A DNA stretch of 64,000 nucleotides from the NCBI RefSeq assembly GCF_007679345.1, contig NZ_VEGH01000013.1:81545-145544 (forward strand), written 5' to 3'. Below, one piece after another: positions 32,367 to 44,937 of this stretch (the stretch's first letter is position 1; every line of letters begins with the position of its first letter). A program made the translations under genes and the position numbers. A model generated the notes under the pieces. It was not told where the DNA came from, made no database searches, and worked only from the letters and a program-made list of their open reading frames with translations. This DNA is from Cellulosimicrobium cellulans (GTDB taxonomy: Bacteria > Actinomycetota > Actinomycetes > Actinomycetales > Cellulomonadaceae).

Positions 32367-33875
32367 TCAGGCCTGGACGCGCTCCAGGACCAGCTCGCGC
32401 ACGCGGCCGGCGTCCGCCTGGCCGCGGGTCGCCTTCATGACCGAGCCGATGATCGCGCCGACCGGGCCGAGGTTGCCGCCACGGATCTTCTCCGCGATGT
32501 CCGGCTGCGCGGCCAGGGCCGCGTCGATCGCCTCGAGCAGCGGGCCGTCGTCCGAGACGACCTCCAGGCCGCGCGCGACGACGACCGCCTCCGGGTCGCC
32601 CTCGCCGGCCAGCACGCCCTCGAGGACCTGCCGCGCCAGCTTGTCGTTGATCCGCCCCGCGTCGACGAGCTGCTGGAGCTGGCCGATCTGCGTCGGGGTG
32701 ATCGGCAGGTCGGCGAGCTCGACCTCCTGGGTCTTGGCGGTGCGGGCGAGCTCGCCCATCCACCACTTGCGCGCGGCGGCCGGGCTCGCGCCCGCGGCCA
32801 CGGTCGCCTCGATCAGCTCGACCGCACCCGCGTTGACCACGTCGCGCATCTCGGCGTCGGCGTAGCCCCACTCCCCCTGCAGCCGGCGCCGGCGGGCGGC
32901 GGGCAGCTCGGGCAGCGCGGCGCGGATCTCCTCGACCCACTCCCGCGACGGGGCGACGGGCACCAGGTCGGGCTCCGGGAAGTACCGGTAGTCCTCGGCG
33001 TCCGACTTCACGCGGCCGGCCGTGGTGATGCCGGTGTCCTCGTGCCAGTGCCGGGTCTCCTGGGTGACCGAGCCCTGCGCGTCGAGGATCGCGGCCTGGC
33101 GGCTGATCTCGTACCGGACGGAGCGCTCGACCGAGCGGAACGAGTTCACGTTCTTGGTCTCGGTGCGCGTGCCCAGCGGCGCGGTCGGCGTCGGGCGCAG
33201 CGAGACGTTGACGTCGGCGCGGACGTTGCCGCGCTCCATCCGCGCCTCGGACACGCCGAGCGCCCGGAAGATGTCCCGCAGCGTCTGCACGTACGCGCGG
33301 GCGACCTCGGGGGCCCGCTCGCCGGCGCCGGTGATCGGCTTGGTGACGATCTCGACCAGCGGGATGCCGGCACGGTTGTAGTCGACCAGCGAGTACTCCG
33401 CGCCCTGGATGCGGCCGGTGGAGCCGCCGACGTGGGTGTTCTTGCCGGCGTCCTCCTCCATGTGCGCGCGCTCGATCTCGACGCGGAACACGGTGCCGTC
33501 CTCGAGCTCGACGTCCAGGTAGCCGTCGTGGGCGATCGGCTCGTCGTACTGCGACGTCTGGAAGTTCTTCGGCACGTCCGGGTAGAAGTAGTTCTTCCGG
33601 GCGAACCGGCAGGTCTCCGCGATCTCGCAGTTCAGCGCGAGGCCGATCCGGATCGCGTACTCGACCGCGGTGCCGTTGACGGCGGGCAGCGCGCCCGGCA
33701 GGCCCAGCGACACCGGTGTGACCGCGGTGTTCGGCTCGGCGCCGAACGTCTGCGGGGCGCCGTCGAACATCTTGGTCGCGGTGCCGAGCTCGACGTGCAC
33801 CTCGATGCCGATGACCGGGTCGAACCGCGCCACGGCCTCGTCGTAGTCGACCAGGTCGACGGTCTGGGTGCTCAC
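32367..33875 (-). CDS. gatB: Asp-tRNA(Asn)/Glu-tRNA(Gln) amidotransferase subunit B
   Basis: 502 aa from GTG 33875, overlapping the gatA stop as GTGA. GatB cradle domain: [43 protein letters not shown], and the signature [16 protein letters not shown]; the C-terminal YqeY-like domain binds tRNA ([25 protein letters not shown]). With GatA and GatC it amidates Glu-tRNA(Gln), and Asp-tRNA(Asn) where asparaginyl-tRNA synthetase is absent, in the cytoplasm. Last gene of gatC-gatA-gatB. Confidence 0.96.
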   Translation of the reverse strand: MSTQTVDLVDYDEAVARFDPVIGIEVHVELGTATKMFDGAPQTFGAEPNTAVTPVSLGLPGALPAVNGTAVEYAIRIGLALNCEIAETCRFARKNYFYPDVPKNFQTSQYDEPIAHDGYLDVELEDGTVFRVEIERAHMEEDAGKNTHVGGSTGRIQGAEYSLVDYNRAGIPLVEIVTKPITGAGERAPEVARAYVQTLRDIFRALGVSEARMERGNVRADVNVSLRPTPTAPLGTRTETKNVNSFRSVERSVRYEISRQAAILDAQGSVTQETRHWHEDTGITTAGRVKSDAEDYRYFPEPDLVPVAPSREWVEEIRAALPELPAARRRRLQGEWGYADAEMRDVVNAGAVELIEATVAAGASPAAARKWWMGELARTAKTQEVELADLPITPTQIGQLQQLVDAGRINDKLARQVLEGVLAGEGDPEAVVVARGLEVVSDDGPLLEAIDAALAAQPDIAEKIRGGNLGPVGAIIGSVMKATRGQADAGRVRELVLERVQA

Positions 33876-35386
33876 TCGCCCACCTCCAGCTCGGGAGCCT
33901 TGGCCAGCAGCGGGCCGCCCCAGTTCTTCTCCAGCAGCGCCTCGAGCGCGGCGCCCACGCGGTACAGCCGGTCGTCGGCCTTGGCCGGGGCCAGCACCTG
34001 GAAGCCGACGGGCAGACCGTCGTCCGACAGGCCGTTCGGCAGCGACATGCCGGGCACGCCGGCGAGGTTCGCCGGGATCGTGGCGACGTCGTTGAGGTAC
34101 ATCGCCAGCGGGTCGTCCAGCTTCTCGCCGAGCTTGAACGCCGTGGTGGGCGCCGTCGGGGAGACCAGCACGTCCGCCTGCTCGAACGCGTTCGCGAAGT
34201 CGCGCTGGATGAGCGTGCGGACCTTCTGCGCCGAGCCGTAGTAGGCGTCGTAGTAGCCCGCCGACAGCGCGTAGGTGCCGAGGATGATCCGGCGCTTGAC
34301 CTCGTCGCCGAAGCCGGCGCCGCGGGTCGCGGCCATCACGCGCTCGGCGGTCACGGGGCCCTCGGACGGCTCGACCCGGAGGCCGAACCGCATGCCGTCG
34401 AACTTCGCCAGGTTGCTGGACGCCTCGGACGGCAGGATCAGGTAGTACGCGCCGAGCGCGTACTCGAAGTGCGGGCAGGAGACCTCGACGATCTCCGCGC
34501 CGGCGCCGCGGAGCAGCTCCAGCGACTCCTCGAACCGCGCGAGCACGCCGGGCTGGTAGCCCTCGCCCTGCAGCTCGCGGACCACGCCGACGCGCACGCC
34601 GGTGAGGTCGCCGGACGCGCCCTCGCGGGCGGCGGCGACCAGGCCGGGCAGCGGCTCCGGGATGGACGTCGAGTCGCGCGGGTCGTGCCCGCCGATGAGC
34701 TCGTGCAGCAGCGCCGAGTCGAGCACGGTGCGCGTGACGGGGCCGGCCTGGTCGAGCGACGAGGCGAGCGCGATGAGGCCGTAGCGGGACACCGAGCCGT
34801 AGGTCGGCTTCACGCCGACGGTGCCGGTGACGGCGCCGGGCTGGCGGATCGAGCCGCCGGTGTCCGTGCCGATGGCCAGCGGGGCCTCGTAGGCCGCGAC
34901 GGCCGCGGCCGAGCCGCCGCCGGAGCCGCCGGGGATCCGGTCCAAATCCCACGGGTTGTGCGTGTTGCCGTAGGCCGAGTGCTCGGTCGACGACCCCATG
35001 GCGAACTCGTCCATGTTGGTCTTGCCGAGGATCGGCAGGCCCGCGGCCTTGATCCGCTCGACCAGGGTCGCGTCGTACGGCGGCACCCAGCCCTCGAGGA
35101 TCTTCGAGCCGGCCGTGGTCGGCAGGCCCTGCGTGACGACGACGTCCTTGACGGCGATCGGCACGCCGGCGAGCGGGTGCAGCTCCTCGCCCGCGGCGCG
35201 GCGCGCGTCGACGTCGGCGGCGGTGGCCAGCGCCTCCTCGGCCGAGACGTGCAGGTACGCGTGCACCGCGGGCTCGACGGCGGCGATGCGGTCCAGGTGG
35301 GCCTGCGTCACCTCGACGCTGGTGACCTCGCGGGCACGCAGCTTCTCGGCCAGCTCCGACGCGGAGAGGCGGGTCAGGTCGGTCAT
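33872..35386 (-). CDS. gatA: Asp-tRNA(Asn)/Glu-tRNA(Gln) amidotransferase subunit A
   Basis: 504 aa. Amidase-signature enzyme: catalytic Lys in [11 protein letters not shown], the Gly/Ser-rich [15 protein letters not shown], and the cis-Ser/Ser nucleophile region [16 protein letters not shown]. It releases ammonia from glutamine, which passes to GatB. Starts one base after the gatC stop, and its own stop overlaps gatB, so the three subunits are made together. Confidence 0.97.
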   Translation of the reverse strand: MTDLTRLSASELAEKLRAREVTSVEVTQAHLDRIAAVEPAVHAYLHVSAEEALATAADVDARRAAGEELHPLAGVPIAVKDVVVTQGLPTTAGSKILEGWVPPYDATLVERIKAAGLPILGKTNMDEFAMGSSTEHSAYGNTHNPWDLDRIPGGSGGGSAAAVAAYEAPLAIGTDTGGSIRQPGAVTGTVGVKPTYGSVSRYGLIALASSLDQAGPVTRTVLDSALLHELIGGHDPRDSTSIPEPLPGLVAAAREGASGDLTGVRVGVVRELQGEGYQPGVLARFEESLELLRGAGAEIVEVSCPHFEYALGAYYLILPSEASSNLAKFDGMRFGLRVEPSEGPVTAERVMAATRGAGFGDEVKRRIILGTYALSAGYYDAYYGSAQKVRTLIQRDFANAFEQADVLVSPTAPTTAFKLGEKLDDPLAMYLNDVATIPANLAGVPGMSLPNGLSDDGLPVGFQVLAPAKADDRLYRVGAALEALLEKNWGGPLLAKAPELEVGE

Positions 35387-35387
35387 C

Positions 35388-35684
35388 TCACTCCTCCCCG
35401 AGGATCTGCGGGACGAGGAACTTGCCGTCCTCGGACGCGGGGGCGCCGGACAGCGCCTGCTCCTGCGTCAGCGGCTGCTCGGGGACGTCCGGGCGGAACA
35501 CGTTGGTCATCGGCAGCGGGTGGCTGGTGGCCGGCACGTCGGGCGTGGCGACCTCGCTGACCCGGGCGACCGACTCGACGATCACGTCGAGCTCGCCCGC
35601 GAGGCGGTCGAGCTCCTCGGGGGTCAGGTCGATCCGCGCCAGGCCCGCGACGCGCGCGACCTCGTCACGAGAGAGGGAGGACAT
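35388..35684 (-). CDS. gatC: Asp-tRNA(Asn)/Glu-tRNA(Gln) amidotransferase subunit C
   Basis: 98 aa, normal length. [39 protein letters not shown] is the standard GatC N-terminus; it stabilises the GatA-GatB pair. TAGACT (35697-35692) lies 7 nt before the ATG, giving a leaderless promoter for the whole operon. Confidence 0.95.
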   Translation of the reverse strand: MSSLSRDEVARVAGLARIDLTPEELDRLAGELDVIVESVARVSEVATPDVPATSHPLPMTNVFRPDVPEQPLTQEQALSGAPASEDGKFLVPQILGEE

Positions 35685-35729
35685 ACCCCGGAGTCTAGAC
35701 GTGGTGCGATGCGGGGAGGTCGGGACGGG

Positions 35730-36884
35730 TCACGACCTCCCCTCGCGCGCGCTCGGGCCCCGGCGGGTCGCCATCTCGTGGCCGGTCGCGTGCTCCCGGA
35801 GGTACTCGCGCAGGTAGGGGATCGTGAAGTCCACCCTGCCGTGTGCGGTCGCCTCGATCACCCCGGCGGCGATGAGGCGGGCCCGATAGGTCGAGGCGTA
35901 CGAGGGTGTCACGCCCAGCCGCCGCGCGATCTGCCCGGTCGAGGAGTCGCCTTCGTCCTGGGCCATGGCGACGAGGTAGGTCCGGTCGACCTCGGAGAGG
36001 TCAGCGAGCGACGTCTCGTGCACCAACGAGCCGAGACGCGTGCGAGCAGCGGCCACGCCGGCGCGGACGTCAGCGAGGTCGATCGGCGACGTCCTGGCGG
36101 TGCGCCACACGTGGTAACCGACAAGCTGGATCATGAACGGGTATCCGCCGGTCGCGATGGCCGCCTGCTGCAACGCGGCGTCCTCGATCGTCGCGCCGGA
36201 CTCGGTGATGGTGCGCCGGAGCGCCTCGGCTACGTGGTCGAGGCCCACGTCGCCGAGCTCGAACCGCGACGCCCGACGCAGGAACGTCAGGACGTCGTCG
36301 TCGAGCAGGTCGGAGACGGCCGACGGCAGCCCGGCCATCGCGAGCGCGACCTCCCGGTCCTCACGCACGAGATGCTGCACCGTCGCGGCGAGGTCGCGGA
36401 GGTCGTCACGCGCTCCGGCGTGCACCTCGTCGACGGTCACGAGCAGCCCGGTGCGGTTGGCCTCGAGCACGTCCAGCAGGCGTCCCAGCTCGGCGCGCCA
36501 CTCGACGACCTCCTCGGGCGGCGTCGACAGGGTCAGCCCGCCGCCGACGACGGGCAGCGTGACCCCCGAGATCCGCCGGGAGGGGGCCGTCGACGGTTCC
36601 AGCTCGTGGAGCGCACGCGTGGTCGCGTGCTGCAGGCGTCGGACCATGCCGGGCGTCGCTGTCTCGGCGAGCCGCACCCACCCCCGTTCGAGCGCGAGCC
36701 CGTCGGCCTCCGACAGCATCACGGTCTTCCCGACCCCGCGAGGCCCCGTGAACAGCGCGAGGCGGGCCGGCGAGCCGGGGCCGTCGTCGAGCGAGTCGCC
36801 GAACTCCTGGAGGACGTCGTCTCGTCCGACGAGCAGCGGCGGCCTCGACCCGGCAGTCGGACGGAACGGGTTGCGTCGCAGCAT
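35730..36884 (-). CDS. AAA ATPase with C-terminal winged helix
   Basis: 384 aa, ATG 5 nt after AAAGGAG. Walker A GPRGVGKT (47-54), Walker B LLVTVDEVH (147-155), a sensor-like AGLPSAVSDLLDD, and near the C-terminus a winged helix (STGQIARRLGVTPSYASTYRARLIAAGVIE). It resembles AAA/Orc1-like ATP-binding proteins found singly in many bacteria, roles mostly unknown. Its leucine/threonine-rich, slightly less GC-biased text differs a little from its neighbours, and it interrupts a conserved housekeeping stretch between gatC and ligA, so it may be acquired. It stands alone with its own ribosome site. Confidence 0.75.
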   Translation of the reverse strand: MLRRNPFRPTAGSRPPLLVGRDDVLQEFGDSLDDGPGSPARLALFTGPRGVGKTVMLSEADGLALERGWVRLAETATPGMVRRLQHATTRALHELEPSTAPSRRISGVTLPVVGGGLTLSTPPEEVVEWRAELGRLLDVLEANRTGLLVTVDEVHAGARDDLRDLAATVQHLVREDREVALAMAGLPSAVSDLLDDDVLTFLRRASRFELGDVGLDHVAEALRRTITESGATIEDAALQQAAIATGGYPFMIQLVGYHVWRTARTSPIDLADVRAGVAAARTRLGSLVHETSLADLSEVDRTYLVAMAQDEGDSSTGQIARRLGVTPSYASTYRARLIAAGVIEATAHGRVDFTIPYLREYLREHATGHEMATRRGPSAREGRS

Positions 36885-36973
36885 TTGGACTCCTTTGGAA
36901 GTCCGGCGACGCTAGCCCTGCGCGCCCGGCACGCAGCCGTGGTGCGGCACCACCCAGGTGCTCCCGGCCGGGG

Positions 36974-37387
36974 TCAGACCCGCGCGGCCGAGACCAGCGC
37001 CAGCACCGCGTCCGCGTACGCGTCCTCGGCCTCCTCGGCGGCGAACGACCGCTCCGGCTGCCCGGGCAGCTCGACGACCACGAGGTACGAGCCGTCGAGC
37101 GCCCGCGCCAGGCTCCGGAACGTGCCGCCGAGCAGCTCGCGCAGCTGGTCCTCGCGCGGCAGCCACACCGCGTCGTCCTGGGTGACGGAGTCGAGCGCCC
37201 ACTCGGTGGTGCCGTTGAAGCCGAGCACCGTGCCGCTCGGGTAGGCGTGCGGCTCGATGGTCATCTCGCTGATGGTGAAGACCTCGCCGGCCAGCGCGGG
37301 CTGGCGCAGGGCGAACCGGTCCCCGGACGACGGCGTCCAGCGCAGGCCTGCGGCCTGCAGGAGCTCCGCGCGCTCGATGGCGATCAT
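36974..37387 (-). CDS. Conserved actinobacterial protein of unknown function
   Basis: 137 aa from ATG 37387. GATACT 6 nt before the start suggests a leaderless promoter. The central VFTISEMTIEPHAYPSGTVLGFNGTTEWALDSV and WLPREDQLRELLGGTFRSL are highly patterned and recur in small actinobacterial proteins that databases sometimes label as pilus assembly protein CpaE, a label not supported by any P-loop here. No signal peptide or membrane span; acidic, cytoplasmic. Function unknown. Confidence 0.75.
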   Translation of the reverse strand: MIAIERAELLQAAGLRWTPSSGDRFALRQPALAGEVFTISEMTIEPHAYPSGTVLGFNGTTEWALDSVTQDDAVWLPREDQLRELLGGTFRSLARALDGSYLVVVELPGQPERSFAAEEAEDAYADAVLALVSAARV

Positions 37388-37565
37388 CGCGCCAGTATCG
37401 TCCGAGCCGTCGCGGAACGCGCGCCGCGCGCCCACGCCCCCGCGCGGACCCTCCGACCCCGGACCGCCCGCCCTCCGGACGCCGAGACCGCACGAGGCGC
37501 GTGGTTCACGCGCGCGGAACCCCGCGACGAGTGCACGCTCGGCGCGGTTGCGCGGGCGCCGTGGG

Positions 37566-40927
<3,362 letters not shown>

Positions 40928-40933
40928 CTAGGC

Positions 40934-40967
40934 TGCTACTCATCAGTCTGTAGACAGAGAAGTAGCA
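40934..40967 (+). promoter_or_regulatory. Shared operator upstream of XRE gene 1
   Basis: A 21-bp motif (40935-40955; GCTACTCATC, then AGTC, then TGTAGAC) occurs 32 nt before the start of XRE gene 1. The same motif, 19 of 21 bases identical, lies 31 nt before XRE gene 2. TGCTACT (40934-40940) and AGTAGCA (40961-40967) also form an inverted repeat here. Confidence 0.65.
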
Positions 40968-40987
40968 CGACCCCGACCGTGGGGCGC

Positions 40988-41212
40988 GTGGAAGGTGAGC
41001 TGCAGGTGACGGTGGGGCGGCGGGTGCGCCGCCTGAGGCTCGAGCGCGGGATCAGCCAGGAGGCCCTCGCGCGCGACGTCGACATGCACCGCACCTACCT
41101 GGGCGGCGTCGAGCGCGGGGAGCGCAACCTCACCCTGCGGTCGGTCGAGCGCCTGGCCGACCGCCTCGGCGTGCCCGTCCGCGAGCTGATCGGCGAGGCC
41201 CCCGAGGGCTGA
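40988..41212 (+). CDS. Small XRE-family HTH regulator, copy 1
   Basis: 74 aa from GTG 40988. Almost the whole protein is one XRE/Cro HTH ([58 protein letters not shown]). YLGGVERGERNLTLRS is typical of restriction-modification controller-like and SinR-like proteins. It lacks an effector domain. It is clearly paralogous to the gene at 41750-42085 on the other strand, and both have the same operator motif at the same distance. It probably represses itself and the DUF6907-like gene downstream. Confidence 0.85.
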   Translation: MEGELQVTVGRRVRRLRLERGISQEALARDVDMHRTYLGGVERGERNLTLRSVERLADRLGVPVRELIGEAPEG

Positions 41213-41325
41213 TCCGCGCAGCCTGTGGACGACCGGGCCCACGTGTCGGTGGTCGCACCCACAGTGGGTGGGACGAGGGGCACGGCCGCGCAGGAGCCCC
41301 TCGGCAGGCCGACCGAGGAGGACCC

Positions 41326-41712
41326 GTGACCCCCGAGCACGACCGACCGACCTGGCAGGCGGACCCCTGCCCCGACTGGTGCGTGGTGCTGCACGCGCAG
41401 GACGACGACGTGCGGGACCGCTCGCACGTGAGCACCTCGATGTCCGTCGCCGCCCGACAGCTCCTGAGCGGCCCCGGCGCCGCCGTCTCGCCGTTCGCCG
41501 AGCGGGAGCCGGCCGGGCGGCCCGGAACGCCCGACGCGCTCGACCGCACCGCGGCCGCCGACCTCGCCGTGTGCCTCCACCGCCGCGACGGCGCGCGCAC
41601 GACCTGGGTCTACGTCGGCGACGGCGCGGTGCAGCACCTGGAGCTGAGCGCCGAGTCCTGGCACCGGCTGATGCCCGCGCTCGACCGGGTGCTCGACCTG
41701 GCCGGGACCTGA
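41326..41712 (+). CDS. DUF6907-like small protein
   Basis: 128 aa from GTG with GAGGAGG upstream. The N-terminal DPCPDWCVVLHAQDDDVRDRSHVS has two cysteines and two histidines (C-P-x-W-C ... H ... H) that could bind a metal, and the C-terminus ADLAVCLHRRDGARTTWVYVGDGAVQHLELSAESWHRLMPAL looks like a beta hairpin plus helix. This pattern fits the actinobacterial DUF6907 family, of unknown function and often near small HTH regulators. It is placed between two paralogous XRE regulators, same strand as copy 1, convergent with copy 2. Confidence 0.75.
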   Translation: MTPEHDRPTWQADPCPDWCVVLHAQDDDVRDRSHVSTSMSVAARQLLSGPGAAVSPFAEREPAGRPGTPDALDRTAAADLAVCLHRRDGARTTWVYVGDGAVQHLELSAESWHRLMPALDRVLDLAGT

Positions 41713-41749
41713 CCCGCCGGCGGGCCGGGTCGCGGCCCGCCGGCCCCGC

Positions 41750-42085
41750 TCAGGACGCGGCGGGGTCCCGGGGCGCCCGCTCGGCGTCGCCCGGCCCGGC
41801 CGCTGCGGGCGCCGGCTGGGCGGGCTCGGCGTCGCCGGGCTCCGACGCACCGAGCTCCGGCTCGCCGGACGCCGGGGGTGCCAGCAGAGCGACCGGGTCC
41901 ACGCCGAGGCTGTCCGCCAGCCGCTCGAGCGAGCGGAGCGAGAGGTTGCGCTCACCGCGCTCCACCGAGCCCACGTACGTGCGGTGGTTCCCGATGAGCT
42001 CGGCCAGCTCCTCCTGGCTCAGTCCACGGGTCGCGCGGATGCGCCGGATGTTCCGTCCTACGGTGCCTTGCAGTTCGCCGTCCAC
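41750..42085 (-). CDS. Small XRE-family HTH regulator, copy 2
   Basis: 111 aa from GTG 42085. Residues 5-66 form an XRE HTH (VGRNIRRIRATRGLSQEELAELIGNHRTYVGSVERGERNLSLRSLERLADSLGV) about 60% identical to copy 1; even the first residues agree (DGELQGTVG versus EGELQVTVG). A Pro/Ala/Glu/Gly tail of about 45 residues is unique to this copy. It faces copy 1 and the DUF6907-like gene, and shares the operator motif upstream, so the two proteins may bind each other's promoters. Confidence 0.85.
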   Translation of the reverse strand: MDGELQGTVGRNIRRIRATRGLSQEELAELIGNHRTYVGSVERGERNLSLRSLERLADSLGVDPVALLAPPASGEPELGASEPGDAEPAQPAPAAAGPGDAERAPRDPAAS

Positions 42086-42116
42086 ACCTGCGAGCGTCCC
42101 GACCCGCTCCTGATGG

Positions 42117-42137
42117 GTCTACACACGGATGAGTAGC
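42117..42137 (-). promoter_or_regulatory. Shared operator upstream of XRE gene 2
   Basis: The 21-bp motif shared with 40935-40955 (here GCTACTCATC, CGTG, TGTAGAC on the minus strand), ending 31 nt before the start codon. Only two of the 21 positions differ between the copies. Confidence 0.65.
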
Positions 42138-42230
42138 ACCGCGGTCGTCCCGCAGGAGCCGTCCCGGGACTCGTCACGGGGCCCTCCGGTCACGGGGGCC
42201 CGCTGAGCGACGCCGCTGCGGTCCCCGGCG

Positions 42231-42731
42231 TCAGGACGCCGGGTGCACCGACGTCGCGGCGCTCGCGCGTCGCCGCGCGCGCCAGGCCGCCGTCCCGCCG
42301 CCCGCGACGAGCAGCACCCCGACGGCGGCGCCGCCGAGGGCCGCGCCGGTGAGCGCCGCCGAACCCTCGGCGAGCACCGTCTCCGTCGCCCGCCCGTCGA
42401 CGGTCCACGAGCACACCGCGCGCGGCGGCAGCAGCGAGGACGACACCGCGGCGTCGCCCTCCCCGGCGGTGGCCGCGGCGACGCACGTGCCCTCCTCGGC
42501 GAGACCGGTGCGCAGGCTGGACGTCACGAGCCCCAGCCACACCACGAGCAGCACCACCAGGCCGACCACGGCGAGCCCCGCGCCGGCGACCAGCACCGCC
42601 GCGTGCCGCCGGCCGAGCCACGTCCGCCGGCGGACGACGGCCCCGTCCCGGACGCCCGCACCACCCGCCGCGCCCGCACCACCCGCCGCGCCCGCTTCGC
42701 CCCGCGTCCGCCGGCCGCCCGCCCCGCTCAC
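42231..42731 (-). CDS. Small membrane protein of unknown function
   Basis: 166 aa from GTG 42731, overlapping the stop of the MetE-like gene (GTGA). After a Gly/Ala/Arg-rich cytoplasmic stretch of about 40 residues come two membrane helices (AAVLVAGAGLAVVGLVVLLVVWLGLV and LTGAALGGAAVGVLLVAGGGTAAW) with an outside loop holding two cysteines (GTCVAAAT, RAVCSWTVDG) that may form a disulfide. No family recognised. Last gene of the overlapped set that starts with the cysteine desulfurase. Confidence 0.7.
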   Translation of the reverse strand: MSGAGGRRTRGEAGAAGGAGAAGGAGVRDGAVVRRRTWLGRRHAAVLVAGAGLAVVGLVVLLVVWLGLVTSSLRTGLAEEGTCVAAATAGEGDAAVSSSLLPPRAVCSWTVDGRATETVLAEGSAALTGAALGGAAVGVLLVAGGGTAAWRARRRASAATSVHPAS

Positions 42732-43771
42732 GACTCCGCCCGTTCCGCGACGACCGCCGCAGCCCGGCCCACGGTCGCGAGCGTCGCCCGCGCCGCGGCG
42801 GGGTCCACCCGCGCACCCGTCGGCCCGCCGGGTACCGCCGGCCCCTCGGGGGCGAGGAGCACGACGTCGCGCAGCCCGGCCCGGGACAGCCCGACCCGCT
42901 CCCAGCCGCGCAGCACCGCGTCGGCCACCCCCCGCACGTCCGGCCCGGCGCACTGCGACGTCTCCGGCTGCGGTACCGAGGCCCACAGCGCGAGTCCGGC
43001 CTCGACCGCCTCGGCGACGGACTCCCACCGGCGCTCGTCGAGCCCGGCGACCTCCAGCCCGACCGCGTCCGCTCCGGCGCCGCGCGCGGCACCGAGCGTC
43101 GTCGCACCGGCGCCGACGTGCAGCACCACGCGTTCGGCACCGGCCGCGTGCAGCCCGGCGACGACAGTCCCGAGCCGCTCCGACACCACGGGCGCGGGGA
43201 CGGCGCGCAGCCGCGCGTACCCCGAGAACGACGGCAGCACGCCGGCGACCACCTGCGCGAGGAGCGGCTCGTGCAGCAGCACGGTCGGACGCGCGCCCGG
43301 GACGGCCCGGACGATGGCGCCCAGGTGCTCCGCGACGCCCGCGGCCAGGGAGGCGGCGAGCTCCGCCACGGCCCCCGGGTCGCCGACGGCGCGGTCGCCG
43401 CGGGCGAGGTACACGCCGGCGGCCAGGGTGAGCGGCCCGGCGACCGGCACGACCAGCGGCCCGTCCCAGCCGTGCGCGGCGACGGCGAGCGCGTCCAGGT
43501 CCTCCCGGCGCAGCGCGGCCAGCCGGGTCGCGTCGCCCCCCGGGCGGTCGGCGAGCCGCCAGCCGTGCGGGCCGAGCTCGGCCGGCATCTCCACGAGCAG
43601 GCCGAGCGCCTGGGCGACGAGGCTGCCGAAGGCTCCGCGCTCGGGCAGCCGGACGGTCCACGGCAGGCCGTCGACCCCGGAGGGCGCCGCGGCGACGTCG
43701 CCGAGGACGGTCGTCTGGGCCTCCAGCGGCTCCGCGCCGGGCCAGGCCCCGGTCCCGCCGACCCCGGTCAC
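42728..43771 (-). CDS. MetE-like (cobalamin-independent methionine synthase catalytic-domain) protein
   Basis: 347 aa from GTG 43771, overlapping mnmA by GTGA. It has the half-size of a MetE C-terminal domain: [58 protein letters not shown] and [24 protein letters not shown] follow the UROD/MetE-like barrel. The last zinc-ligand cysteine region is present as [12 protein letters not shown], but the usual HxC pair (HMC) appears as LHVGAG, so zinc binding and true methionine synthase activity are doubtful. Actinobacteria often keep this gene next to mnmA and ligA, with no proven role. Confidence 0.75.
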   Translation of the reverse strand: MTGVGGTGAWPGAEPLEAQTTVLGDVAAAPSGVDGLPWTVRLPERGAFGSLVAQALGLLVEMPAELGPHGWRLADRPGGDATRLAALRREDLDALAVAAHGWDGPLVVPVAGPLTLAAGVYLARGDRAVGDPGAVAELAASLAAGVAEHLGAIVRAVPGARPTVLLHEPLLAQVVAGVLPSFSGYARLRAVPAPVVSERLGTVVAGLHAAGAERVVLHVGAGATTLGAARGAGADAVGLEVAGLDERRWESVAEAVEAGLALWASVPQPETSQCAGPDVRGVADAVLRGWERVGLSRAGLRDVVLLAPEGPAVPGGPTGARVDPAAARATLATVGRAAAVVAERAES

Positions 43772-44937
43772 GCGGTTGCCCCGGCGCGTCCCACGCCGGC
43801 CCCGGCCGCACCGGCCCCGGCCGCACCGGCCCCCGTCGCAGCCCCCGCGCGCGTCGCCCGCTCCACCGTCCCCTGACCCAGCACCACGTCCCCGTCCGCC
43901 CCGCCGTACAGCACCGCCGACTGCCCCGCCGCGACCCCGCGCAGCGGCCCGTCGACCCGCACCTCGATCCCGCCGTCCGCGGTCGCCCGGGCCCGCACCG
44001 GCACCGCGGCGCCGTGCGCGCGGACCTGGAGCAGGCACGCCGTCCAGTCGCGCGGGGCGGGGCCGAACCACACGGCGTCCCGGGCCTCGATCGCGTCGAC
44101 CGCGAGCGCCTCGGCCCCGCCGACGACCACCCGGTTGCTCACGGGCTCGATCGCCAGCACGTACCGGGGCCTGCCGTCGGCGGCCGGCCGCCCGAGCTGG
44201 AGGCCCTTGCGCTGCCCGATCGTGTACCCGTAGGCGCCGTCGTGCGTGCCGAGCACCGTGCCGTCGGCGTCGACGACCTCGCCGGGCCGCGACCCGAGCC
44301 GGTCCCGCAGGAAGCCGCGGGTGTCGCCGTCGGCGACGAAGCAGATGTCGTAGGAGTCGGGCTTGGCCGACACGCTGAGCCCGCGGGCGGCCGCCTCGGC
44401 GCGCACCTCGTCCTTGGACGCCACGTCGCCGAGCGGGAAGATCGCGCGCGCCAGCCGCTCCGGGCCCATCACGGCGAGCACGTAGGACTGGTCCTTGGCG
44501 CGGTCGGCGGCGCGGCGCAGCACCGGGGCGCCGTCGGGCCCGGCGGTCGCGGAGGCGTAGTGCCCCGTCGCGACGGCGTCGAAGCCGAGCGCCAGCGCCT
44601 TGTCCAGCAGCGCGTCGAACTTGATGTGCTCGTTGCACCGCACGCACGGGTTCGGCGTCCGCCCGGCCTCGTACTCGGCGAGGAAGTCGGCGACCACGGT
44701 GTCCTCGAACCGCTCGGACAGGTCCCAGACGTAGTACGGGATGCCCAGCACGTCGGCGGCCCGCCGGGCGTCGCCGGCGTCCTCGATCGAGCAGCAGCCG
44801 CGCGAGCCGGTGCGCAGCTGCGCCCGGCTCCGGGACAGGGCCATGTGCACGCCGACGACGTCGTGCCCGGCGTCGACCGCGCGGGCGGCCGCGACGGCGG
44901 AGTCGACGCCGCCGGACAGCGCCGCGAGCACGCGCAT
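43768..44937 (-). CDS. mnmA: tRNA 2-thiouridine synthase (tRNA-specific 2-thiouridylase)
   Basis: 389 aa, ATG sharing one base with the stop of the cysteine desulfurase (TGATG). PP-loop ATP site [15 protein letters not shown], catalytic cysteines in [16 protein letters not shown] and [16 protein letters not shown], and KDQSYVL and [13 protein letters not shown] are all canonical. A low-complexity Gly/Ala tail follows the third domain. It adds sulfur to U34 of Lys/Glu/Gln tRNAs. The neighbouring cysteine desulfurase is the likely sulfur donor. Confidence 0.96.
   Translation of the reverse strand: MRVLAALSGGVDSAVAAARAVDAGHDVVGVHMALSRSRAQLRTGSRGCCSIEDAGDARRAADVLGIPYYVWDLSERFEDTVVADFLAEYEAGRTPNPCVRCNEHIKFDALLDKALALGFDAVATGHYASATAGPDGAPVLRRAADRAKDQSYVLAVMGPERLARAIFPLGDVASKDEVRAEAAARGLSVSAKPDSYDICFVADGDTRGFLRDRLGSRPGEVVDADGTVLGTHDGAYGYTIGQRKGLQLGRPAADGRPRYVLAIEPVSNRVVVGGAEALAVDAIEARDAVWFGPAPRDWTACLLQVRAHGAAVPVRARATADGGIEVRVDGPLRGVAAGQSAVLYGGADGDVVLGQGTVERATRAGAATGAGAAGAGAAGAGVGRAGATA

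Noticed and set aside
36974..37387. Pilus assembly protein CpaE
   Set aside because: The 137-aa protein has no P-loop or receiver domain; no pilus genes are nearby.
41750..42085. Type II toxin-antitoxin antitoxin
   Set aside because: The HTH alone would fit, but the neighbouring protein has no recognisable toxin fold and the genes converge instead of forming an operon.
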